This document shows positions 33,160 through 40,073 of a DNA stretch of 40,073 nucleotides, in pieces (positions within the stretch are counted from its first letter, which is position 1; the number at the start of each line of letters is the position of its first letter). A program made the position numbers and the translations under genes. Source of the DNA: Deltaproteobacteria bacterium (GTDB lineage Bacteria > Desulfobacterota > Binatia > DP-6); NCBI GenBank assembly GCA_005879795.1, contig VBKJ01000199.1:1-40073 (forward strand), read 5' to 3'. The notes below the pieces were generated by a model, which saw nothing but the letters and a program-made list of their open reading frames with translations, made no database searches and was not told the origin of the DNA.

Positions 33160-33582
33160 ATGTCGGTGAACAAGGCGCTGTTGATTGGCAATCTCGGGAA
33201 GGATCCGGAGGTGCGTTTCACGGCGAGCGGGCGCGCGGTGGCGCGCTTCCCGGTCGCGACCAGCGAGGTGTGGACCGATGCCGAGGGCCAGCGCCAGGAG
33301 CGCACCGAGTGGCACAACGTGGTGGTGTGGGGGAAGCAGGCGGAGACCTGCGGCCAGTACCTCGCCAAGGGCCGGCAGGTCTACGTCGAGGGCTCGATCC
33401 GCACCCGCCAGTACGACGACAAGGAAGGCAACCGCCGCTACATCACCGAGATCGTCGCGCAGCGTGTGCAGTTCCTGGGCGGCGGGGGGCGCGGCGCGGA
33501 GGCGCCGCGCGGCGTGGCGGCCGCCGAGGAGCCGCCGGTCGGCGCCCCGGCCGCGGCCGAGGACGACGACATCCCGTTCTGA
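33160..33582 (+). CDS. ssb: Single-stranded DNA-binding protein
   Basis: A 140-residue OB-fold protein. '[24 protein letters not shown]' type opening (seen in short blocks), '[14 protein letters not shown]', '[20 protein letters not shown]' are standard. The linker after residue 108 is Gly/Ala-rich and short. The acidic tip DDDIPF binds partner proteins such as RecQ, exonuclease I and the clamp loader. Its TGA stop is directly followed by the reversed TGA of radC (TGATCA), so the two convergent genes share no spacer. Confidence 0.96.
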   Translation: MSVNKALLIGNLGKDPEVRFTASGRAVARFPVATSEVWTDAEGQRQERTEWHNVVVWGKQAETCGQYLAKGRQVYVEGSIRTRQYDDKEGNRRYITEIVAQRVQFLGGGGRGAEAPRGVAAAEEPPVGAPAAAEDDDIPF

Positions 33583-34260
33583 TCACCACCGCCCCTCCTC
33601 CGCCATGCTCGCCCAGCGGCCGCGGCCGATGACCACGTGGTCGAGCACGCGGATGCCGACCAGCTCGCCCACCTGGCGCAGGCGCTGCGTGATGGCCGAG
33701 TCCTCGGCTGACGGCGTCGGGTCGCCGCTCGGATGGTTGTGGACGAGGACCAGGGCGGCAGCGGCCGCGCGGATCGCCGGCACGAACACCTCGCGCGGGT
33801 GGACGAGCGCCGCCGTGAGCGAGCCCTCGGAGACCCGCACCTCGCCCTGCACGCGGTTCTTGCCGTCGAGGAGGAGCACGTAGAACACTTCGCGCTCGAG
33901 CTGCGGAAGGCGGCCGCTGAAATGCCCGTAGACGGCCGCCGCGCCGCGCACGGGGCTCCCCGCCGCGAGCGGCTCGGCGGCCGCGCGCCTGCCGAGCTCG
34001 AGGGCGGCGCGGACGAGCGCCACCCGGCGCGGCCAGAGGCGGCCGAGCGCGGCGCACGCGTGGCGATCGAGCCGGTCGAGGCGCGCGAGGCCGCCGGCGG
34101 CGCGGAGCATGCGCTCGGCGAGATCGAGATCCGCGTCGGTCTCGGTCCCCGCGTCGAGCACGAGCGCGAGCAGCTCGGCGTCGCTCAACGCGCCGCCACC
34201 CGCGATCAGCAGCCGCTCACGCGTGCCGCGCCCGGTCTCTGCCCGTGCCTCCTCCTCCAC
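33583..34260 (-). CDS. radC: RadC-family (UPF0758) JAB-domain protein
   Basis: A 225-residue protein with an N-terminal helix-hairpin-helix-like part ('LSDAELLALVLDAG') and a C-terminal JAB/MPN domain. 'VHNHPSGDPTPSAED' is the metal-binding JAMM motif. RadC was once linked to repair, but its function is unsettled; an MPN+ domain suggests a metalloprotease or nuclease-like fold. The start is a GTG at the head of a Glu run (GTG GAG GAG GAG). It is convergent with ssb with no spacer. Confidence 0.93.
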   Translation of the reverse strand: MEEEARAETGRGTRERLLIAGGGALSDAELLALVLDAGTETDADLDLAERMLRAAGGLARLDRLDRHACAALGRLWPRRVALVRAALELGRRAAAEPLAAGSPVRGAAAVYGHFSGRLPQLEREVFYVLLLDGKNRVQGEVRVSEGSLTAALVHPREVFVPAIRAAAAALVLVHNHPSGDPTPSAEDSAITQRLRQVGELVGIRVLDHVVIGRGRWASMAEEGRW

Positions 34261-34312
34261 GCCACCCGCAGTAGCAGCGGCGGCGAGCCAGAGGGATACC
34301 TTGTCCCGCCAT

Positions 34313-35482
34313 TCACGCGCGCAGCAGCATCACCTTCAGGTACTCCCCCTCCGGATGGGAGAGGAGGACCGGGTGATCGGGCGGGTGCCCCCACTCCGCC
34401 ACGAGCTCGACGACGCGCCCGGCGTCGGCCGCCGCCGCCGCGACGACCTCGCGGAACCCCGCCCGCGGGAGATGCTGCGAGCACGACGAGGTGAGGAGCC
34501 AGCCGCCGGGCGCCAGGCGGCGGAGCGCCTGCAGGTTCACGTCCTTGTAGCCGCGCAGCCCGGGCGCGAGGTCGCGCCGGCGGCGCACGAAGGGCGGCGG
34601 GTCGAGGACGATCAGGTCGTAGGGCCCGGAGCCCTCGCGCAGGAACTCGAAGACGTCGGCCACGACGAAGCGGCCTCGGGCGGCGGGAAGGCCGTTTTCG
34701 GCCCACGCCTCCTCGGCCAGGGCGAGCGCCGGGCGCGAGGTGTCGACCGACACGACCTCCGCGGCCCCGCCGAGCGCGGCCCTGATCCCGATCGCTCCGG
34801 TATATGCAAACGCGTTCAGCACGCGGCGGCCCGCGGCGAGCGCACGCACGCGCGCGCGGCTCTCGCGTTGGTCGAGGAAGAAGCCGGTCTTCTGCCCGTG
34901 CAGGACGTCGACCAGGAAGCGCGCGCCGTCCTCCTCGATCGGCAGGCGCGGCGGCGGCTCCTCGCCGGCGAGGACGCCGCGCGCGCCCGCGAGCCCCTCC
35001 TCCGTGCGCACCGCGCCCTCGCTGCGCTCGAAGATGCCGCGCGGCGCGAGCCGCTTGCCGAGACCCTCCACCACCGCCGGCGCGAGCCGTGCCGCGCCCG
35101 CGGTCAGGAACTGGCAGACGAGGAAGTCGCCGTAGCGATCGACGACCACGCCCGGAAGCCGGTCGCCCTCCCCGTTCAGCACGCGATGGGCGCACAGGTC
35201 GGCGGGCAGCGTCGCGCGCCTGAGGGCCAGCGCCTGGTCGAGGCGGCGCTCGACCAGCGCCGCCTCGACCGCCTCCTCCTCGAGCGTGAGGACACGGACC
35301 GTGATCGGCGTGCGCGGGTTGCAGTAGCCGGCGGCGAGAAAGCGCCCGCTCGCGGCGTGGATCGCGACCGGCTCGCCCGGCTCCGCGCCCTCGAGGCCCG
35401 CCGCGATCGCCCCCGAGAAGATCCACGGGTGCCCGCCGCGCACCGGCCTCTCGCGCCCGGGCTTGAGCGTGATGCGCCGCAC
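34313..35482 (-). CDS. Class I rRNA methyltransferase, RlmI-like, with PUA domain
   Basis: A 389-residue SAM methyltransferase. The N-terminal PUA-like domain ('[14 protein letters not shown]', '[11 protein letters not shown]') precedes an RlmI-type core: '[13 protein letters not shown]', '[22 protein letters not shown]' for SAM binding, 'LIVLDPPPF' and '[10 protein letters not shown]' with the catalytic Cys. E. coli RlmI methylates C1962 of 23S rRNA; the same target is likely here but RlmI relatives vary. The start is a GTG at 35482 whose first base is the edge of a 202-bp inverted-repeat element, and it has no ribosome-site sequence of its own. The upstream gene on this strand is moaC. Confidence 0.85.
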   Translation of the reverse strand: MRRITLKPGRERPVRGGHPWIFSGAIAAGLEGAEPGEPVAIHAASGRFLAAGYCNPRTPITVRVLTLEEEAVEAALVERRLDQALALRRATLPADLCAHRVLNGEGDRLPGVVVDRYGDFLVCQFLTAGAARLAPAVVEGLGKRLAPRGIFERSEGAVRTEEGLAGARGVLAGEEPPPRLPIEEDGARFLVDVLHGQKTGFFLDQRESRARVRALAAGRRVLNAFAYTGAIGIRAALGGAAEVVSVDTSRPALALAEEAWAENGLPAARGRFVVADVFEFLREGSGPYDLIVLDPPPFVRRRRDLAPGLRGYKDVNLQALRRLAPGGWLLTSSCSQHLPRAGFREVVAAAAADAGRVVELVAEWGHPPDHPVLLSHPEGEYLKVMLLRA

Positions 35483-35683
35483 TAGGAGTTCGTCCGGGTA
35501 ATCATGGTGGCTGCGGCGAACGATCCGGGGGCTGCGAGCGGCGCGCTCGCTCCTCCCCCCTGCGGCGGCCAACTCCCGGCGCGCGTCCCGCGCGCCGCAC
35601 CTCGTCGGTCGTCGCTGCGCTTGCCGCTCTCGCTCCCCGGCTCGTTCGCCTCGCTCACCATGATTACCCGGACGGACTCCTAG
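35482..35683. mobile_element. MITE-like element, 28-bp terminal inverted repeats
   Basis: Bases 35482-35509 are the reverse complement of 35656-35683 with one mismatch. The ends read CTAGGAGTTCGTCCGGG and CCCGGACGGACTCCTAG. The 146-base interior is rich in GC palindromes (GGCGCGCG/CGCGCGCC) and has no coding frame I can support. The left end touches the rlmI-like GTG and the right end contains the moaC stop TAG, so it fills that junction exactly. CTAG at both tips could be a target duplication. A simpler reading is a large hairpin; no transposase is near. Confidence 0.55.
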
Positions 35684-36174
35684 CGCTCGCCGGGGCGGAC
35701 GAAAGTGCCCGAGCGGCCGCCCGCCTTGCGCACCAGGCGGATCGTGCCGAGGATCATCTCGCGATCGACCGCCTTGCACATGTCGTAGAGGGCGAGGCCG
35801 GCGACCGCGACCGCGGTGAGCGCCTCCATCTCGACGCCGGTGCGTGCCTCGACCGCCACGCGCGCCTCGATCAGTACCCGTCCGCCGGCGCGGTCGGGCA
35901 CCAGATCGACGGCGACGTGATCGAGCGGCAGGGGGTGGCAGAGCGGCACCAGCTCGGCCGTCCGCTTGGCCGCCATGATGCCCGCCAGGCGTGCGACGCC
36001 CAGCACGTCGCCCTTGGGCAGCGCCCCGGCGGCGATGCGGGCGAGCGTCGCCGCGCGCATGCGCACCTCGCCGCGGGCGACGGCCTCGCGCCGTGTGACC
36101 GGCTTCGGCGACACGTCGACCATGCGGGCGCGCCCGCGCCGGTCCGTGTGGGTGAGCCGCCGCGCGCGCGCCAT
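35680..36174 (-). CDS. moaC: Cyclic pyranopterin monophosphate synthase
   Basis: A 164-residue enzyme of molybdenum cofactor synthesis, acting with MoaA to turn GTP-derived 3',8-cyclo-GTP into cPMP. '[20 protein letters not shown]', 'K70[14 protein letters not shown]' and '[26 protein letters not shown]' (catalytic Lys134, Asp131) are diagnostic. No other moa/moe gene is adjacent. The stop TAG is part of the right arm of the inverted-repeat element at 35482-35683. It is divergent from the aldo/keto reductase gene. Confidence 0.95.
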   Translation of the reverse strand: MARARRLTHTDRRGRARMVDVSPKPVTRREAVARGEVRMRAATLARIAAGALPKGDVLGVARLAGIMAAKRTAELVPLCHPLPLDHVAVDLVPDRAGGRVLIEARVAVEARTGVEMEALTAVAVAGLALYDMCKAVDREMILGTIRLVRKAGGRSGTFVRPGER

Positions 36175-36231
36175 CGCGTGCGCGCCTATACCAGCCTTCC
36201 TTGGGCTCGCGCCACAGTCTATGGTGCGCTC

Positions 36232-37224
36232 ATGACCATTCCACGACGGCAGCTCGGACGCCTCGGCCCCACCGTCTCCGCCATCGGCCTCGGCTGCATG
36301 GGCATGTCGGAGTTCTACGGCGCGCACGACGACCGCGAGTCGATCGCGACCATCCACCGCGCGCTCGACCTGGGCGTCGACTTCCTCGACACGGCCGACA
36401 TGTACGGCCCCTACACCAACGAGGAGCTGGTCGGGCGCGCGATCCGCGGCCGGCGCGACCGGGTCGTCGTCGCCACCAAGTTCGGCATCGTGCGTGGCGA
36501 GGACCCGACGGTGCGCGCCATCAACGGCCGCCCCGAGTACGTGCGCGCCGCGTGCGACGGGAGCTTGAAGCGCCTCGGCGTCGAGACGATCGACCTCTAC
36601 TACCAGCATCGCGTGGATCCCAACACACCGATCGAGGACACGGTGGGCGCGATGGCCGACCTCGTGCGCGCGGGGAAGGTGCGCTGGCTCGGCCTCTCGG
36701 AGGCGGGGCCCGAGACGCTCCGGCGCGCGTGCGCGGTGCACCCCGTCACCGCGCTCCAGACCGAGTACTCGCTCTGGAGCCGCGACCCGGAGGAGAAGAT
36801 CCTCGCCACGTGCCGCGCGCTCGGGATCGGCTTCGTCGCCTACAGCCCGCTCGGGCGCGGCTTCCTCACCGGGCAGATCAAGCGCTTCGCGGACTTCGCG
36901 CCCGACGACTACCGTCGCCTCTCGCCCCGCTTCCAGGGCGAGAACTTCCAGAAGAACCTCGACCTGGTGCGGCACCTGGAGGCTCTCGCCGCGCGCAAGG
37001 GCTGCAAGCCCTCGCAGCTCGCGCTTGCCTGGGTGCTCGCCCGGGGCCCGGACGTCGTCCCCATCCCGGGGACGAAGCGGCGGACCTACCTCGAGGAGAA
37101 CGTGGGCGCGCTCGCCGTCACGCTCACGCCCGAGGACCTGGCGGCGATCGACGGCGTCCTGCCGCCCGGCGCCGCCGCCGGGCTCCGCTATCCGGAGGCG
37201 ATGCTGCGCGCCGTCGCGCGCTGA
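36232..37224 (+). CDS. Aldo/keto reductase
   Basis: A 330-residue NADPH-dependent oxidoreductase. The catalytic tetrad is Asp53 (DTADMYG), Tyr58, Lys83 (ATKFG) and His126 (YYQHRVD). '[15 protein letters not shown]' is the cofactor-binding end. 'GMGCMGMS'-like start is seen here as [12 protein letters not shown], typical of the AKR13-type group that reduces varied aldehydes. Substrate unknown. It starts at ATG 36232 and is followed 49 bases later by trxB. Confidence 0.92.
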   Translation: MTIPRRQLGRLGPTVSAIGLGCMGMSEFYGAHDDRESIATIHRALDLGVDFLDTADMYGPYTNEELVGRAIRGRRDRVVVATKFGIVRGEDPTVRAINGRPEYVRAACDGSLKRLGVETIDLYYQHRVDPNTPIEDTVGAMADLVRAGKVRWLGLSEAGPETLRRACAVHPVTALQTEYSLWSRDPEEKILATCRALGIGFVAYSPLGRGFLTGQIKRFADFAPDDYRRLSPRFQGENFQKNLDLVRHLEALAARKGCKPSQLALAWVLARGPDVVPIPGTKRRTYLEENVGALAVTLTPEDLAAIDGVLPPGAAAGLRYPEAMLRAVAR

Positions 37225-37273
37225 GCCGGTTGCCGCCGCGCTGCCGAGTCCTTATATTCCCCGCCGCCTCGCC

Positions 37274-38218
37274 ATGTCCGACGCGAACGCGCACCGCCTG
37301 CTGATCCTCGGCTCCGGCCCCGCCGGCCTGACCGCCGCGCTCTACGCCGGGCGCGCCAACCTCTGCCCCACGGTCGTCGAGGGCTCACAGCCGGGCGGCC
37401 AGCTCACCATCACCACGGACGTCGAGAACTACCCCGGCTTCGCCGACGGCATCCTCGGCCCCGAGATGATGGAAATCTTCAAGAAGCAGGCGACGCGTTT
37501 CGGCACGCGCTACCTCTACGGCGACGTGACCGCCGCCGATCTCGCGGCTCGCCCGTTTCGCTTGACGGTGGACGGCAGGGAGCACCGCGCCGAGACGCTC
37601 ATCATCGCGACCGGCGCGACCGCCAAGCTCCTCGGCCTGCCGTCGGAGAAGAAGCTCATGGGCTACGGCGTCTCGGCCTGCGCCACCTGCGACGGCTTCT
37701 TCTTCAAGGAGAAGGACGTGGTGGTGGTGGGCGGCGGCGACACGGCGATGGAGGAGGCGAACTTCCTCACCAAGTACGCGACGCGCGTGCGCGTGCTCCA
37801 CCGCCGCGACCAGCTCCGCGCCTCCAAGATCATGCAGGATCGCGCCCGGCGGAACCCGAAGATCCAGTTCGTGTGGAACGTGGTCGTGCAGGAGGTCCTG
37901 GGCGAGCCGCAGAACGGCGGGGTCACCGGCGTGGTGGTCGAGGACACCCGCACCCACGAGCGCCACACGCTCGAGACCCAGGGCGTCTTCGTCGCCATCG
38001 GCCACGAGCCCAACACGGGGCTCTTCGCGGGCCAGCTCGAGATGGACGAGCGCGGCTATATCGTGACCCGGCCACGGACGACGGAGACGAGCGTGCCCGG
38101 CGTCTTCGCCTGCGGCGACGTCCAGGACCCGAGCTACCGCCAGGCGGTGACGGCGGCCGGCACGGGCTGCATGGCCGCGATCGACGCCGAGCGGTTCCTC
38201 GAGGCGCAGCACGGGTAG
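37274..38218 (+). CDS. trxB: Thioredoxin reductase
   Basis: A 314-residue FAD/NADPH enzyme. '[18 protein letters not shown]' binds FAD; the redox pair is C136-Ala-Thr-C139 in '[16 protein letters not shown]'; '[16 protein letters not shown]' binds NADPH; '[23 protein letters not shown]' closes the FAD site. It reduces thioredoxin in the cytoplasm. No thioredoxin gene is adjacent; the CRKC protein at 617-943 is one possible redox partner. Confidence 0.95.
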   Translation: MSDANAHRLLILGSGPAGLTAALYAGRANLCPTVVEGSQPGGQLTITTDVENYPGFADGILGPEMMEIFKKQATRFGTRYLYGDVTAADLAARPFRLTVDGREHRAETLIIATGATAKLLGLPSEKKLMGYGVSACATCDGFFFKEKDVVVVGGGDTAMEEANFLTKYATRVRVLHRRDQLRASKIMQDRARRNPKIQFVWNVVVQEVLGEPQNGGVTGVVVEDTRTHERHTLETQGVFVAIGHEPNTGLFAGQLEMDERGYIVTRPRTTETSVPGVFACGDVQDPSYRQAVTAAGTGCMAAIDAERFLEAQHG

Positions 38219-38230
38219 GCCAGGCTACCC
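38213..38230. terminator. Hairpin shared by convergent trxB and membrane-protein stops
   Basis: GGGTAG (38213-38218) pairs with CTACCC (38225-38230). Both TAG stop codons of the convergent genes are in the stem. No T tract, so its role as terminator is a guess. Confidence 0.3.
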
Positions 38231-38932
38231 CGCCGCGCGCCGGAAGAACTCCCGCCCCCGCCGGTTCGACGTCGACAGCTCCTGGAAGAGCAGCCCGCGT
38301 ACGATCGCCGCGAAGTAGAGCACGACGCCGAACGCCACCGCGCTGAGGAGCCCGAGTGGCCCCGCCGGCAGCTGGAGCACGCCGAGCACGCAGGCGAGGA
38401 GGACGAGGTTCGCCGGGAACCACTCGATCCAGTTCTCGCTGATGAACTTGTAGCTCTCGACCAGCACCTCGGCCGCGGCGTGGCGGCCGACGTAGACCAG
38501 CTCGGGGACGGCGTTCAGGAAGACGAACACGGCGAGCCCGAACACGATCTGTACGAACGGGACCGGCGCCAGGACGTAGGTCCAGATGAGCTGGAGACCC
38601 CAGAGGACGAAGCCCACGTTGAGGAGATCGCCGAAGTAGGTCGCGAAGCTCGTCGGCACGTCCCCGAGACGGATGCGGCCCGTCTGGATCACCTGGGCGA
38701 CGAGCGCGAGCCACGAGCTGAAGCACGCGACCAGCCCGAGGTAGCGGAGCAGGCCACCCACCAGGCCGAGCGGCGCCGTCACCACCGCGACCATGCCGAG
38801 GAGGACCGCGTAGACGATCACGACGAGCCCGACCCACCAGTTGCGGAGCGCCAGCTCGGCGCCGCGCCGGAAGACGCGGGCGTAGAGCGCGGCCGTGTCG
38901 CGGAGCCACCCGCCGGGGAGGCCGAACGCCAT
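38225..38932 (-). CDS. Polytopic membrane protein of unknown function
   Basis: A 235-residue protein with about five hydrophobic segments, including 'WWVGLVVIVYAVLLGMVAVVTAPLGLVGGLL', 'LVGFV'-like helix near residue 105 and 'FPANLVLLACVLGVLQL'. 'AGELALRNWW' near the start and 'ELVYVGRHAAAEVLVESYKFISENWIEWF' in the middle recall the polar loops of bacterial YciC/DUF975-like proteins, but I cannot name the family. A basic end (STSNRRGREFFRRAAG) suggests a cytoplasmic tail. It starts 3 bases after hisF ends. Confidence 0.7.
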   Translation of the reverse strand: MAFGLPGGWLRDTAALYARVFRRGAELALRNWWVGLVVIVYAVLLGMVAVVTAPLGLVGGLLRYLGLVACFSSWLALVAQVIQTGRIRLGDVPTSFATYFGDLLNVGFVLWGLQLIWTYVLAPVPFVQIVFGLAVFVFLNAVPELVYVGRHAAAEVLVESYKFISENWIEWFPANLVLLACVLGVLQLPAGPLGLLSAVAFGVVLYFAAIVRGLLFQELSTSNRRGREFFRRAAG

Positions 38933-38935
38933 GGC

Positions 38936-39705
<770 letters not shown>

Positions 39706-39706
<1 letters not shown>

Positions 39707-40073
39707 CAGGCGGCCTCCGCGACGGCGAGCGCATCGGCCAGGCGGACGGCGCCCGTGTAGAGCGCGCGCCCGATGATCACGCCGGCCACACCGAGCGCGG
39801 CCACGGCGCGCACGTGCTCGAGCGCGCCGACGCCGCCCGAGGCGATGACGGGCACGCCCGCAGCGCGAGCGACGGTCCGCGTGCCCTCCAGGTCCGGCCC
39901 GCGCTCGGTCCCGTCGCGGCCGATGTCGGTATAGATGACGGCGGCGGCGCCGAGCTCCGCGGCGAGCGCGGCCGCCGCGGTCGCGGTCGTCTCCGCGCCC
40001 TCGGTCCAGCCCGCGACGCGCAGGCGGCCGTCGCGTGCGTCGAGGCCGATCGCGACCCGGCCGGGATGCGCGC
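39706..40073 (-). CDS. hisA: Phosphoribosyl-formimino-AICAR ribotide isomerase, C-terminal part (5' end outside window)
   Basis: About 122 residues of the HisA barrel: '[17 protein letters not shown]', '[17 protein letters not shown]' with catalytic Asp in TDI.RDG, and '[14 protein letters not shown]'. It ends with TGA overlapping the hisF start. The gene runs off the right edge of the window. Confidence 0.93.

Overview
The window is very GC-rich, almost fully coding bacterial chromosome, apparently core rather than accessory: no transposase, integrase, phage gene, CRISPR array, rRNA or tRNA was seen. LolA, TolC and an exported gamma-glutamyltranspeptidase imply a Gram-negative (diderm) cell. 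RNase J, a [4Fe-4S] APS-type CysH and a class V aminotransferase beside SerA fit a deltaproteobacteria-like, Binatota-like or Methylomirabilota-like lineage. That placement is inference from gene content; no marker was compared.

Layout. 1-2700: 3' end of a patatin-like lipase, a CxxC thioredoxin-fold protein facing CysH, then a sterol-carrier (SCP2) protein and a phasin-like protein. 2711-5944: an ArgA-like N-acetylglutamate synthase with a small membrane protein, divergent from gamma-glutamyltranspeptidase. 6294-7119: a small unknown protein and an acyl-carrier-protein domain fused to an unknown C-terminal domain. 7180-11397 (minus): a class V aminotransferase, serA and purA, led by a ZTP (pfl) riboswitch with a promoter placed to start transcription at its first base. 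This is the best regulatory find here: one sensor of one-carbon/purine shortage commands serine synthesis and an adenine-nucleotide enzyme. 11447-13222: TolC, divergent from that operon.

13257-16247 (minus): homoserine-kinase-like phosphotransferase, metF, folE and a small unknown protein. 16411-17870: a VIT-family metal transporter and a membrane-anchored protein whose C-terminal frame looks broken. 17680-23199 (minus): a tightly coupled glycerate 2-kinase, queE, isocitrate dehydrogenase, glpD, nth series. 23250-26892: a Yip1-domain protein, then traR/dksA-like, rimO, yajQ and lolA. 27047-33041 (minus): a secreted parallel beta-helix protein, ftsK, RNase J and plsC. 33160-35482: ssb, radC and an RlmI-like methyltransferase. 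35680-40073: moaC, aldo/keto reductase, trxB, an unknown membrane protein, hisF and the end of hisA.

Most same-strand neighbours overlap by ATGA, GTGA or TGATG, so translational coupling is the rule. Several gene junctions carry long GC-rich inverted repeats; the one at 35482-35683 has 28-bp ends and resembles a miniature inverted-repeat element. No clear multi-gene novel system was found. The strongest leads are the ZTP-controlled serine/purine operon, the ACP fusion with its small partner, and the inverted-repeat elements.
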